From Sphingomonas sp. CCH10-B3 (GTDB taxonomy: Bacteria; Pseudomonadota; Alphaproteobacteria; Sphingomonadales; Sphingomonadaceae), in assembly GCF_001556185.1 (NCBI RefSeq), contig NZ_LSIJ01000021.1:62001-126000 (forward strand): 64,000 nucleotides of DNA, read 5' to 3'. Shown piece by piece: positions 18,219 to 27,987 of the stretch; position 1 is the first letter of the stretch, and each line of letters begins with the position of its first letter. A program made the translations under genes and the position numbers. The notes under the pieces were generated by a model. It was given only the letters and a program-made list of their open reading frames with translations. It was not told the origin of the DNA and made no database searches.

Positions 18219-19580
18219 ATGCCCATCGCCCCGCAACCCGCCTATCGCCCCGCCGCTGCCATCCTGACGCTGGGGGAGGGATTTTTCGATCCCGTCACTG
18301 CCGCCGACTTCCCGGAGACGCGGCTGCGCTTCCGCAACCAGCGCTGGGCGGAGCGGGTCGGGCTGGGCGACCTCGATGATGCGGCGTGGATCAGCCATTT
18401 CGGGCGGTTTGCGCCGCTCTCCGGCTCGCTCCGGCAGCCGCTCGCGCTACGCTATCACGGGCATCAGTTCCGGGTGTATAACCCTGACATCGGCGACGGG
18501 CGCGGCTTCCTGTTCGCGCAGATGTATGATGATCGCGGGCGCCTGCTCGATCTGGGCACCAAAGGGTCGGGGCAGACTCCGTACAGCCGCTTCGGCGACG
18601 GGCGCCTCACGCTGAAGGGCGGTGTGCGTGAAATTCTCGCCACCGAGATGCTTGAGGCGCTGGGCGTCGAGACGTCGAAAAGCTTCTCGCTGATCGAAAC
18701 CGGCGAGGCGCTTGAGCGCAACGACGAGCCCTCACCGACCCGCTCGGCCGTATTGGTGCGGCTGAGCCACGGCCACATCCGCATCGGCGCGTTCCAGCGG
18801 CTCGCCTATTTCCAGGACACCGATCGGCTCCAACGGCTTACCGACTATGCGTTGCGCCACTACTATGGCGATACGAGCGGCGATCCGGTGCGGCTGCTCG
18901 ACCTCGTCGTCGGCACCACTGCCCGGCTGGCGGCGCAATATATGGCAGCGGGCTTCGTCCACGGCGTGCTCAACAGCGACAACATCAACATCTCGGGCGA
19001 AAGCTTCGATTACGGCCCGTGGCGGTTCGCACCGACCTGGGACCCGGGCTTTACGGCAGCCTATTTCGACCATCAGGGCCTCTACGCCTTCGGTCGCCAG
19101 CCCGAGGCGATCCACTGGGACGTGATGCAGCTCGCGGTGTCGCTGCGCCAGCTTGTCGAAGCGGCGCCGCTGATCGAGGTGCTCGACCGCTTCGGCGATG
19201 CCTATCAGCCCGCAGTCACCGAGGCGATCCTGTGGCGGCTTGGCGTCATTCCGCGTGGGCGAAGCGATGTCGCGGTCATTCAGGCGATCGAACGCGGGCT
19301 GCGCGCAAGCGCCACGCCGCTCGCGGATTTCTTTCACGCAAGCTTCGGCGGACGCATTCCCGATGCGCTCGGCGACGCCTTCGACGAAGCGCGCGTCGCG
19401 CTCGCCGATTATCGCCCGCGCAAGGCCCGCGACGATGGCTTCTGGAATGGCCCACCCTGCTCCATGCTGATCGACGAGGTCGAGGCGATCTGGGCCGCGA
19501 TTGCCGAGCGCGACGATTGGGCGCCGTTCGAGGCGAAGGTTGCGGCGATCCGCGCTTTCGGTGCCGCGCTCGCAGGTTGA
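18219..19580 (+). CDS. selO: SelO/YdiU-family protein AMPylase
   Basis: 453-aa pseudokinase-fold enzyme that transfers AMP from ATP to Ser/Thr/Tyr of proteins involved in redox homeostasis. Family blocks seen: RYHGHQFRVYNPDIGDGRG, DLGTKGSGQTPYSRFGDGRLTLKGG (nucleotide loop), REILATEMLEALGVETS, and the catalytic-type VHGVLNSDNINISGESFDYGP, where HGVLNSDN replaces the more usual HGVMNTDN. Starts at ATG 18219. About 25 aa shorter than E. coli SelO, mainly in the C-terminal region. Confidence 0.93.
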   Translation: MPIAPQPAYRPAAAILTLGEGFFDPVTAADFPETRLRFRNQRWAERVGLGDLDDAAWISHFGRFAPLSGSLRQPLALRYHGHQFRVYNPDIGDGRGFLFAQMYDDRGRLLDLGTKGSGQTPYSRFGDGRLTLKGGVREILATEMLEALGVETSKSFSLIETGEALERNDEPSPTRSAVLVRLSHGHIRIGAFQRLAYFQDTDRLQRLTDYALRHYYGDTSGDPVRLLDLVVGTTARLAAQYMAAGFVHGVLNSDNINISGESFDYGPWRFAPTWDPGFTAAYFDHQGLYAFGRQPEAIHWDVMQLAVSLRQLVEAAPLIEVLDRFGDAYQPAVTEAILWRLGVIPRGRSDVAVIQAIERGLRASATPLADFFHASFGGRIPDALGDAFDEARVALADYRPRKARDDGFWNGPPCSMLIDEVEAIWAAIAERDDWAPFEAKVAAIRAFGAALAG

Positions 19581-19645
19581 TCGGCAGCGCTTGGCAAAGG
19601 GCGGCATATTGGGGCAAGAGCGCGGGATTGAGAGGACGGGATCGA

Positions 19646-21061
19646 ATGGCGGGTCAGGAAATCGTCTCGACTGAACCGGCGACCGGGGCGGTGCTGTGGC
19701 GGAACATGCCCGGCGACGTCGATGAGGAAGTCGCCATCGCGCGCGCAAACTGGGCGAGCTGGGCTGCGCAGCCGCTCGCCTATCGGCTCGAGGCGCTGCG
19801 CCGTTTCGTCAATGTCGTGCGGGCCAAGGCCGATGCCTTCACTGACCTGATCGCGCGCGAAACCGGCAAGCCTTTGTGGGAAGCGCGCACCGAAATCGAC
19901 ACGGTGATCGGCAAGGTCAACATTTCGGCTACTGCCTATGCCGAACGCACGCCGCAACGGCGGCTCGACAGCCAGCTTTCCGGGCGACTGGCGCTGCGTC
20001 ACAAGCCGCACGGCGTACTCGCAGTGCTCGGCCCCTATAATTTCCCCGCGCATCTGCCCAACGGCCACATCGTCCCGGCGCTGCTCGCAGGCAATGCGGT
20101 GGTTTTCAAGCCGTCTGAAAAGACGCCCGCAACCGGCGCTTTTCTGGTCGATTGTTTCCACGAAGCCGGGGTGCCGCCGGGCGTGCTGCGGCTGCTGATC
20201 GGCGGACCGGCCGAAGGCAAGGCACTGGCGGCCCATCCTGACATCGACGGGCTGTTGTTCACCGGCTCGGCGCGCACCGGCATCGCGCTCAACCGCGCAT
20301 TCGCCGACCGGCCCGAAAAAATCCTCGCGCTCGAAATGGGCGGCAACAACCCGATCATCGTCTGGGACACGCCCGATCTCCATTCGGCCGCCGTGCTGGT
20401 GGTGCAATCGGCCTTCACCAGCGCGGGGCAGCGCTGCACGGCGGCGCGGCGGTTGATCGTCGACGAACGCCTGCAGGGGCCGCTGCTCGAAGAACTAGCG
20501 AAATTGCTCGACCGGGTAATCGTCGGCGATCCGCACGCTGATCCGCAGCCCTTCATGGGTCCGGTGATCGACAATGAATCAGCCGATTTGCTGACCGAAA
20601 GCTTCGTGACGCTGATGTCGCGCGGCGGCCGCCCGATCCGCCACATGCAGCGCCCGGTCGCCAACCGCCCCTTCCTTACCCCCGGCCTGATCGACGTCAC
20701 CGAAATGAACGACCGGCCCGACATCGAGCTGTTCGGCCCGATCCTGCAGTTGATCCGCGTCAACAGCTTCGAAGACGCGATCGCCGAGGCGAACAACACC
20801 CGCTACGGCCTGTCGGCGTCGCTCGTCAGCCAGGACCCCGCGCTCTACGACCAGTTCTGGGCCAATGCCCGCGCCGGCATCGTCAACTGGAACAAGCCGA
20901 CCAATGGCGCGAGTTCGGCAGCACCCTTCGGCGGCATCGGCTGGTCGGGCAATCATCGCCCGAGCGCCTATTACGCGGCTGACTATTGCGCCTATCCGGT
21001 GGTTTCGAGCGAATCCGAACAGGCGCGCGCATTGATTGGCATCGGCCTGCGCGACGCGTGA
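19646..21061 (+). CDS. astD: Succinylglutamate-semialdehyde dehydrogenase-like aldehyde dehydrogenase
   Basis: 471-aa NAD(P)-dependent aldehyde dehydrogenase. YNFPAHLPNGHIVPALLAGN and VFKPSEKTPAT are the cofactor loop, LALEMGGNNPIIVW carries the general-base Glu, and FTSAGQRCTAARR carries the catalytic Cys. The GNNPIIVW and AAPFGGIGWSGNHRPSA stretches are characteristic of AstD, last-but-one enzyme of arginine succinyltransferase catabolism. No astA, astB or astE is in the window, so the pathway role is inferred from sequence only. GAGAGG precedes ATG 19646; the frame open upstream is inside selO. Confidence 0.88.
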   Translation: MAGQEIVSTEPATGAVLWRNMPGDVDEEVAIARANWASWAAQPLAYRLEALRRFVNVVRAKADAFTDLIARETGKPLWEARTEIDTVIGKVNISATAYAERTPQRRLDSQLSGRLALRHKPHGVLAVLGPYNFPAHLPNGHIVPALLAGNAVVFKPSEKTPATGAFLVDCFHEAGVPPGVLRLLIGGPAEGKALAAHPDIDGLLFTGSARTGIALNRAFADRPEKILALEMGGNNPIIVWDTPDLHSAAVLVVQSAFTSAGQRCTAARRLIVDERLQGPLLEELAKLLDRVIVGDPHADPQPFMGPVIDNESADLLTESFVTLMSRGGRPIRHMQRPVANRPFLTPGLIDVTEMNDRPDIELFGPILQLIRVNSFEDAIAEANNTRYGLSASLVSQDPALYDQFWANARAGIVNWNKPTNGASSAAPFGGIGWSGNHRPSAYYAADYCAYPVVSSESEQARALIGIGLRDA

Positions 21062-21140
21062 ACGCGCGATAGCTATGCTTGGCGCGCGCCAAGCATCGAT
21101 CGGTTGCGATGGCGGTGGGAGAGGACCAATTGCGCTACCA

Positions 21141-21913
<773 letters not shown>

Positions 21914-21917
<4 letters not shown>

Positions 21918-22210
21918 AGATATTGACAGGGAATGATTTACCGACCGGCGACGTGATCTGGTGGACCGGCACCGGCTGGTCGCGCCATGTCGAGGACGCC
22001 GCCGATGTCGACACCGGCGGCGAAGCCATCGCCCGCGCCGAGGAAGGCGCGCGCCGCGTCAACGCGCCCTATGTCATCGATGCTGACGCCACCCCCGAAG
22101 GCCCCCGCCCCGCGCACATCAAGGACCGCGTGCGCGCGCTCGGCCCGACGGTGCGCCCCGACCTGACATTGAAGCCCGCCGATCCGGACGCCGGGGCCTG
22201 GGTGATATGA
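21914..22210 (+). CDS. DUF2849 protein of the sulfite-reduction operon
   Basis: A 98-aa protein beginning at GTG 21914 (M-KILTGNDLPTGDVIWWTG). The pattern LTGNDLxTGDVxW, a middle EAIARAEEGARRVNAPYVIDAD and the end AHIKDRVRALGPTVRPD match DUF2849, a small family found almost always beside cysI/cysG in alphaproteobacteria. Function unknown; an accessory role in siroheme or sulfite reductase biogenesis is inferred from the persistent linkage. ATGA overlap with the next gene. Confidence 0.88.
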
Positions 22211-22647
22211 TCCGCCGCCTCGCCCTGGCGTTCGCGTTGGCGAGCGGCGGCCCTGCCGCGCTCGCCGCGGCGCCGGAAACATCCGTCGCCAAGGTACAGA
22301 CGCGCCACGTCACCCAGACCTATCTTCGCGCCGTCCCTGGCAAGCGGGCCACCCTCATCGCCTATATCAAGGCGAATTGGTTCGCGATGGACCGGATCGG
22401 CATTCAGCAGGGGCTGTTCACCAGCTATGCGCTCATGGAACGCGCCGACAGTGAGCCCGCCGATTGGGACGTCATCGTCGCCGTCGGCTATCCGACCACG
22501 CAGGGCCATGACGCCCCCGGTGTCGCCGATGCCTTCAAGAAAATTCGCGCCGCGCACCGCGAGATCAAAATCGACGGCCAGAGCCTTGCGCAACTCGGCA
22601 CGATCGTCCGCCACCACCCCCTCACCCTCGTTCAGCAGGGCAGCTAA
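22207..22647 (+). CDS. Secreted protein of unknown function within the cys operon
   Basis: A 146-aa protein with a clear signal peptide (MIRRLALAFALASGGPAALAA, cleavage near AAA-PE). The mature part has THVTQTYLRAVPGKR-like content and a dimeric alpha/beta-barrel (EthD/antibiotic-monooxygenase-like) flavour: YLRAVPGKRATLIAYIKANWFAMDRIGIQQGLFTSY. That fold suggestion is weak. Its ATG overlaps the DUF2849 stop, and cysI begins 3 bp after its stop, so it is translated with them. An exported protein between cytosolic sulfite-reduction genes is unusual. Confidence 0.75.
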   Translation: MIRRLALAFALASGGPAALAAAPETSVAKVQTRHVTQTYLRAVPGKRATLIAYIKANWFAMDRIGIQQGLFTSYALMERADSEPADWDVIVAVGYPTTQGHDAPGVADAFKKIRAAHREIKIDGQSLAQLGTIVRHHPLTLVQQGS

Positions 22648-22650
22648 ATC

Positions 22651-24282
22651 ATGTATAGATACGACACTTACGATCAGGCGATCGTCGATGCCCGCGTCGA
22701 GGAATTCCGCGATCAGGTGAACCGCCGCCTCTCGGGCGCGATCAGCGAGGATCAGTTCAAGCCGCTGCGGCTGATGAACGGGCTCTACCTTCAGCTTCAC
22801 GCCTATATGCTGCGGGTCGCCATTCCCTATGGCACGCTGTCGGGGGCGCAGATGCGGATGCTCGCGCATATCGCCCGCAAGTACGACCGCGATTACGGCC
22901 ATTTCACCACCCGCCAGAACATCCAGTACAATTGGATAAAACTCGCCGAAGCACCTGATTTGCTTGCCGAACTCGCCAGCGTCGAGATGCACGCGATCCA
23001 GACCAGCGGCAATTGCATCCGCAACATCTCGTCCGACCAATATGCCGGGGCCGCCGCCGATGAAGTCGCCGATCCGCGCCCCTGGGCCGAACTGCTGCGG
23101 CAATGGTCGAGCTTCCACCCCGAATTCAGCTATCTGCCGCGCAAGTTCAAGATCGCCGTCATCGCCGCCGATGAAGACCGCGCGGCGATGCGCCTCCACG
23201 ACATCGGCATCCAGCTCGTCCGCCGCGACGGCCAGCTCGGCGCGCGCGTCTTCGTCGGTGGTGGCATGGGCCGCACGCCGATGATCGCGCTCGAAATCAA
23301 GGATTTCGTCCCCGCCGAAGACCTGCTGAGCTATATCGAGGCGTGCCTGCGCGTCTACAATCGCTATGGCCGCCGCGACAACATCTACAAGGCGCGGATC
23401 AAGATCCTCGTCCACGAAATCGGCGCCGATGAGTATCGCCGTCAGGTCGCCGAGGAATTCGAGCACGTCAAGCAACTCGGCATCGACCCGCCGCTCGCCG
23501 AGCTCGAGCGCATCACCGCGCAATTCGCGCCGCCCGCGTTCGACACCACCCCGAGCACCGAACCGGACCGCAGCGACCCCGCCTTCGCCGCCTGGCTCGA
23601 CCAGAATGTCAAGCCGCACAAGGCCCCCGGCTATGCGATCGTCAACATCAGCCTGAAGCCCGTCGGCGGCATTCCCGGCGACGCGTCGTCGGCGCAGATG
23701 GACGTGATGGCCGACCTGACCGAGCGTTACTCGTTCGACGAATGCCGCGTCACCCACGCGCAGAACATCGTCCTCCCCCATGTCCGTCAGGCTGACCTCC
23801 GCGCCGTCTATGACGCGCTCGTCGCCGCCGAGCTCGCCAGCGCCAATCTCGACCTGATCAGCGACATCATCGCCTGCCCTGGCCTCGATTATTGCAGCCT
23901 TGCGAACGCGCGCTCGATCCCGGTCGCGCAGAAAATCGCCCAGCGCTTCGCCGATCCGGCCCGCCATCGTGACATCGGCGAGCTGAAGCTCAAGATCAGC
24001 GGCTGCATCAACGCCTGCGGCCACCACCATGCCGGCCACATCGGCATCCTCGGCGTCGACCGGAAGGGTACCGAGAATTACCAGCTGCTGCTCGGCGGAT
24101 CGGGCGCGGAGGACGTGAGCCTCGGCCGCATCACCGGCCCCGGCTTCGACGAGGACGGCATCGTCGATGCGGTCGAGCGCGCCACCGACCTCTATCTGCA
24201 AGTCCGCGAGGACGGCGAGCGCTTCATCGACACCTATCGCCGCGTCGGCATCGAACCCTTCAAGGAAGCGATTTATGGTTGA
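22651..24282 (+). CDS. cysI: Assimilatory sulfite/nitrite reductase hemoprotein
   Basis: 543-aa siroheme/[4Fe-4S] enzyme that reduces sulfite to sulfide. The siroheme-site region reads HFTTRQNIQYNWI and SGNCIRNISSDQYAG. Cluster ligands lie in IIACPGLDYCSLANARS and KISGCINACGHHHAGHIG, the usual C-x5-C and C-x3-C sets. The protein is of the shorter ferredoxin/NADPH-type common in alphaproteobacteria. It sits between a secreted ORF and the DUF934 gene, which starts inside its last codons (8-base overlap). Confidence 0.95.
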   Translation: MYRYDTYDQAIVDARVEEFRDQVNRRLSGAISEDQFKPLRLMNGLYLQLHAYMLRVAIPYGTLSGAQMRMLAHIARKYDRDYGHFTTRQNIQYNWIKLAEAPDLLAELASVEMHAIQTSGNCIRNISSDQYAGAAADEVADPRPWAELLRQWSSFHPEFSYLPRKFKIAVIAADEDRAAMRLHDIGIQLVRRDGQLGARVFVGGGMGRTPMIALEIKDFVPAEDLLSYIEACLRVYNRYGRRDNIYKARIKILVHEIGADEYRRQVAEEFEHVKQLGIDPPLAELERITAQFAPPAFDTTPSTEPDRSDPAFAAWLDQNVKPHKAPGYAIVNISLKPVGGIPGDASSAQMDVMADLTERYSFDECRVTHAQNIVLPHVRQADLRAVYDALVAAELASANLDLISDIIACPGLDYCSLANARSIPVAQKIAQRFADPARHRDIGELKLKISGCINACGHHHAGHIGILGVDRKGTENYQLLLGGSGAEDVSLGRITGPGFDEDGIVDAVERATDLYLQVREDGERFIDTYRRVGIEPFKEAIYG

Positions 24283-24706
24283 GACTTTGCTGCGCTTCCG
24301 CGACGACGACGCGCATGACGAGCCCGCCGTCACGCTCGACGCTTTCCTCGCCGATCAGACCAACGCCACCGCCGTGCGGATCGAGGCGGGCGACGATGCC
24401 CGTGCGCTGCTGCCGATGCTCGACCGGCTCGCGCTGATCGAGATCAGCTTCCCGAGCTTTCGCGACGGGCGCGGCTATTCGTCGGCGCGGGTGCTGCGCG
24501 AGGCGGGCTATGTCGGCGAGCTGCGCGCGGCGGGCGATGTGCTGGTCGACCAGGTGCCCTTCATGCGCCGCTGCGGCTTCGACAGTTTCGCGCCCGAATC
24601 CCCGATCGACCAGGCGACGCTCGACGCCGCGCTCGCGCGCTTCCCGGCCGTGTATCAGCCCGCCGCCGATGGCGCAGTGCCGGTGTGGAAACTGCGCCAT
24701 GGCTGA
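24275..24706 (+). CDS. DUF934 protein of the sulfite-reduction operon
   Basis: 143 aa, starting at ATG 24275 within the end of cysI. The block IEISFPSFRDGRGYSSARVLRE is the signature of DUF934, followed by GYVGELRAAGDVLVDQVPFMRRCGFDSF. The family is a constant partner of cysI in proteobacteria and is often annotated as an oxidoreductase without demonstrated chemistry. It overlaps cysH by eight bases. Confidence 0.9.
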   Translation: MVETLLRFRDDDAHDEPAVTLDAFLADQTNATAVRIEAGDDARALLPMLDRLALIEISFPSFRDGRGYSSARVLREAGYVGELRAAGDVLVDQVPFMRRCGFDSFAPESPIDQATLDAALARFPAVYQPAADGAVPVWKLRHG

Positions 24707-25448
24707 CGCGCACCCGCGCGATGTGATTGACGTGGCGCCCCGCTTCACGGTGGCGCAGGCGGCTGAGCTCGACGCGGGGTTGTCTGGCCTGCCCGCCGCC
24801 GAGGTGCTTGCCGCGCTGATCGGCGATCGGCTCGCGGGGCGGATTGCGCTGGTCTCGTCGTTCGGCGCCGAAGCGGCGGTGCTGCTGCACATGGTTGCCG
24901 CTGTCGACCGCAGCGTGCCGGTGATCTTCCTCGACACCGGCAAGCATTTCCCCGAAACGCTTGCCTATCGCGATGCGCTTGCCGAGCGGCTGGGGCTGAC
25001 CGACCTGCGCAACCTCACCCCCGACCCCGCCGATCTCGCCGCGCGCGACGCGAAGGGCGAGCGCTGGTCCTACGACCCCGACGGCTGCTGCGACCTGCGC
25101 AAGGTCCGCCCGCTCGCCCGCGCGCTCGCCGGGTTCGACGCGACGATCTCGGGCCGCAAGGCGTATCAGGCGAGCACCCGCGCCGCGCTCCCGCTGGTCG
25201 AGATCGACCCCAGCGACACCGCCGGCCGCCTGAAGATCAACCCGTTACGCGATTGGGGGAAAGCCGACCTCGACGCGTATTTCGAAGCGCACGACCTCCC
25301 CCGCCACCCGCTCGAAGCCGCCGGCTACCCCTCGATCGGCTGCGCGCCGTGCACGAGCGCAGTCGCCGAGGGCGAAGACGCGCGCGCGGGGAGATGGCGC
25401 GGGTTCGCAAAGGTGGAGTGTGGGATTCACACCGACGGCAATCGTTAG
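24699..25448 (+). CDS. cysH: APS-type adenylylsulfate reductase
   Basis: 249-aa thioredoxin-dependent reductase that makes sulfite for CysI. SSFGAEAAVLLHM is the PP-loop region and SGRKAYQAST the substrate loop. The presence of Cys130-Cys131 (GCCDLRK) and Cys215/Cys218 (GCAPCT) indicates the [4Fe-4S]-containing APS reductase rather than the cluster-free PAPS enzyme. The catalytic Cys is Cys241 in ECGIHTDG. Starts at ATG 24699. The sulfate-activation genes (cysDN) are not in the window. Confidence 0.95.
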   Translation: MADAHPRDVIDVAPRFTVAQAAELDAGLSGLPAAEVLAALIGDRLAGRIALVSSFGAEAAVLLHMVAAVDRSVPVIFLDTGKHFPETLAYRDALAERLGLTDLRNLTPDPADLAARDAKGERWSYDPDGCCDLRKVRPLARALAGFDATISGRKAYQASTRAALPLVEIDPSDTAGRLKINPLRDWGKADLDAYFEAHDLPRHPLEAAGYPSIGCAPCTSAVAEGEDARAGRWRGFAKVECGIHTDGNR

Positions 25449-25464
25449 GCCGGCCAGCTAGCCA

Positions 25465-26967
25465 TCAGGGGCGCCCCGCTTTCAGATCGCCCTCGATCAA
25501 CATGATCGCCCGCATCGCGCGCTGGCGGTCATCCTCGCCGCGGGTCGGGACCAGCGGCAGATCGGGCGCGATGCCCGCGACCTCGTTCGTCCCGTCGGCA
25601 CGCAGTCGGGTGCAATTGGGCATGCGAAACCGCATTTGCGAGTTTGTCAGCACCACCGGGTCACCATTCACCATGAACCCGCAGCCATCGCCGCCGGTGC
25701 GCGTGCCGATTGTCTTGCCGATGCGGTTATCCTGAAAGACGGCGGCGAACATCTCAGCCGACGAATAGGTCTTGCCGTCGGTGAGCGCATAGGCCGGGCC
25801 CGTCCAAGCGCCGAATTGTGCCTCGACCTCGGACGCGCCCGACAAGCGTGCGGAGACGTCGCTGCTAGCATAAGCACCGCGCGGAAGCCCCGCGACCGCG
25901 CCGCCGGCAAAGCCCGCATCGAGCGTGCCGCTGCACCCGATTGCAGCCCACCGCCGCCGCTCGCGCCACACCCAGGAACGGTCGCACTGCGCGCTCGGCA
26001 GCGCCTTGGCCGCCTGCTGGAAAAACGCGAGCGCCGCTTCCAGCGCTTGCCGCCCCGCAGCGTCGGGCTTTTCGCTCAAGGCATCGTTCAGATTCTCAAG
26101 TTGCCCCTCAATGTAGCGCGCGGCGAGTGGCGAGGCGACCATGCGCAGCGGCGCCGATTTCACAAGCCGATCGGTCAGCATGCGCGGGAAGTAATCGCCG
26201 CTGTCATTGCCGCCGCTATTGTCGCCGATATCGACGATGAGCGCGCTCGCACCCGCGCTTTGGAACGCGGCCAGTTGCGCGGCAAAGGCTTCGTACCAAT
26301 GGCCATAGGCCACCTTGCGCACCGACGCGCGATTGATCGCCGCGCCGCTGGCCCGCAGCTTTGCCCAGGCCTGGGTGCAGACGGCGGGAAAGGCGCGGTT
26401 GGAGAATTGCTGGATGCGAATGATCGCCACTTTGGTCCCGCCCGGCGTCGTCAGAAACCCCGCGCGAAACGGCGCCTGCAAGCCGTCCGACATCATCGAA
26501 AAGCCCGGCAGCGTTTCGAACGGCAGCGAGAAGGAGACCGGGCTCGTCACGCCGAACCCCAGCGACGCGCAGCCCTCCTCGGGCTTGTCAGGATTGATCT
26601 CGGGCGCCGGGATCGGCGCTGCTTTGGCAGGGCCACCGGGTACCAGATCGGCAAGCGACGAGAAATGCCCGTCGCCAAAGGCAGTTACAAAACTCGCGAT
26701 CACGCGCCGCGCCTCTCCATCGCTTTTCGCCTGCGCCAGCCGCGCGCGGGTCAGCTGGTCAAGGCGCGGCAAATCGAGCCCGCCCTCCACCGTCCCGAAC
26801 CACGTCAGATTGGCGTATTCGCGTTCCATCGCCGCCTTGAGCTGGCGGTAATCGGCCTGCCATTTGGCGGCATCGAACGCGGGCGGTGCCGCGGCCGCCG
26901 GACCGGCTAAAACCGACCCCAACATGGCGACGGCGAGCGATGATCGAGCAAGGAGCGAAACGGGCAT
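25465..26967 (-). CDS. Secreted S41-family peptidase
   Basis: 500 aa. Signal peptide MPVSLLARSSLAVAMLG...GPAAAA, cleavage near residue 26. The catalytic domain shows VAIIRIQQFSNRAF, ALIVDIGDNSGGND (the D-x-R/G-x-N-x-G-G block of S41) and GKTYSSAEMFAAVFQDNRIGKTIG with the nucleophile Ser in the SSAE segment. This is the C-terminal processing peptidase fold without an obvious PDZ domain. Probably periplasmic or extracellular; substrate unknown. Start ATG 26967 is chosen over the longer open frame because it begins the signal peptide. Confidence 0.85.
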   Translation of the reverse strand: MPVSLLARSSLAVAMLGSVLAGPAAAAPPAFDAAKWQADYRQLKAAMEREYANLTWFGTVEGGLDLPRLDQLTRARLAQAKSDGEARRVIASFVTAFGDGHFSSLADLVPGGPAKAAPIPAPEINPDKPEEGCASLGFGVTSPVSFSLPFETLPGFSMMSDGLQAPFRAGFLTTPGGTKVAIIRIQQFSNRAFPAVCTQAWAKLRASGAAINRASVRKVAYGHWYEAFAAQLAAFQSAGASALIVDIGDNSGGNDSGDYFPRMLTDRLVKSAPLRMVASPLAARYIEGQLENLNDALSEKPDAAGRQALEAALAFFQQAAKALPSAQCDRSWVWRERRRWAAIGCSGTLDAGFAGGAVAGLPRGAYASSDVSARLSGASEVEAQFGAWTGPAYALTDGKTYSSAEMFAAVFQDNRIGKTIGTRTGGDGCGFMVNGDPVVLTNSQMRFRMPNCTRLRADGTNEVAGIAPDLPLVPTRGEDDRQRAMRAIMLIEGDLKAGRP

Positions 26968-27053
26968 AAAACGGGCCTCCAGCAAGCATGATGCGGTCCC
27001 GGATGTATCAGTAGCCCCCGGCCCGATCTTGCACGCGCGGCGCGATTTGTATT

Positions 27054-27812
27054 TCAGCGAGCGGCGCGAAAGCGGCTCGGCGCCTGACCATAGAGCGCCT
27101 TGAAACTGCGCGTAAAATGCGCCTGGTCGTAAAAGCCGCACGCCAGCGCAATCTCGCTGAGTGGCATAGCGGTCTCGCTCAGCAGCGACACCGCCCCTTT
27201 CAACCGCAGCCGCCGCTGATACTCGCCGGGCGTCACGCCGTGATGCTGACGGAACAAGTCGACAAGGCCATCGGGCGTCGCGTCGATCGCCCGCGCAATC
27301 GCCGCAACCGACAGCCGTCCGCTCAGATTTTCACGGATAAACTCCTCAGCCTTGGCGAGCAGCGCGAGCGATGGCTGGGCGGGGCGGCAGCGGACAAGCG
27401 CGCGTTCGAACCGCGCCAGCAATTCGACTGACAACCCCTCGACAATGGCGCACGAAAAGGCGTCGCGCTCGGCAAGTTCATCTTCCATCCGCCGGGCAAT
27501 CAGCACAAAATCGGGGTCGTGGACGCACGGCGCGGCGACCTGAGGCACTGCCGCCTTGATCCGGTCGATCGTTGGCTGCGTTGGCGTGAGTAGCAACTTG
27601 CGCGCGCCCCGCGCCTCAAATCGCTGCGCATGCGGCTCGCCTGCGGGGTAGAACGACATCGTTCCCGCCGGATAGCGCTCGGTGCGCCCGCAAATCGATT
27701 CGTGATAGGCCCCGGCGATCACCACACACATTGACGATGCGTCATGCGCATGATCGGCCAGCGCGCTATGCTGGTCATAATGGCGGGACGTCAGGGCGGC
27801 AAAAAAAGTCAT
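27054..27812 (-). CDS. AraC-family transcriptional regulator
   Basis: 252 aa. The N-terminal half has a cupin-like sensor region (HDASSMCVVIAGAYHESI...GTMSFYPAGEPHAQRF). The C-terminal half has two helix-turn-helix motifs: LSVAAIARAIDATPDGLVDLFRQHHG and MPLSEIALACGFYDQAHFTRSFKALYG. ATG 27812 is used; the same frame is open for 126 codons further upstream but shows nothing protein-like. It lies 86 bp upstream of, and in the same direction as, the S41 peptidase gene, which it may control. Confidence 0.88.
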   Translation of the reverse strand: MTFFAALTSRHYDQHSALADHAHDASSMCVVIAGAYHESICGRTERYPAGTMSFYPAGEPHAQRFEARGARKLLLTPTQPTIDRIKAAVPQVAAPCVHDPDFVLIARRMEDELAERDAFSCAIVEGLSVELLARFERALVRCRPAQPSLALLAKAEEFIRENLSGRLSVAAIARAIDATPDGLVDLFRQHHGVTPGEYQRRLRLKGAVSLLSETAMPLSEIALACGFYDQAHFTRSFKALYGQAPSRFRAAR

Positions 27813-27906
27813 GTCACCCCAGCGAGACGGGAGGATGAGCCCAGAGTAGCCGCACTCGGGGAATTTGACTAGATTGGTGGCGAATGACCACGACCGCACA
27901 TTGCTA

Positions 27907-27935
27907 TTGACAAAACCAACCAAATGGGCTAAACA
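27907..27935 (+). promoter_or_regulatory. Consensus-like sigma-70 promoter without a following gene
   Basis: TTGACA at 27907-27912 and TAAACA at 27930-27935 with exactly 17 bases between. It is the best promoter match noticed in the window. It reads away from the AraC gene into the non-coding stretch, so any transcript would be a small or structured RNA, or would run antisense towards the Rossmann/folB genes. Confidence 0.45.
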
Positions 27936-27939
27936 CCCT

Positions 27940-27987
27940 CCCCATCGCCACCCCCTCGAAAAGGCCAGCGCGGGGGTGGTGATGGGG
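27940..27987 (+). other. 16-bp-stem hairpin just after the promoter-like site
   Basis: CCCCATCGCCACCCCC (27940-27955) pairs with GGGGGTGGTGATGGGG (27972-27987), with one G-U wobble and a 16-base loop. It begins about 5 bases after the -10 box, so it would form the 5' end of a transcript from there. It has no T-run and is not a standard terminator. Confidence 0.55.

Noticed and set aside
19019..19645. N-terminal extension of the AstD gene into selO
   Set aside because: The extra residues are a frame-shifted copy of selO codons; ATG 19646 has a good ribosome site and starts the known fold.
24260..24943. 227-codon minus-strand ORF opposite DUF934 and cysH
   Set aside because: It is opposite two clear operon genes and shows no domain.
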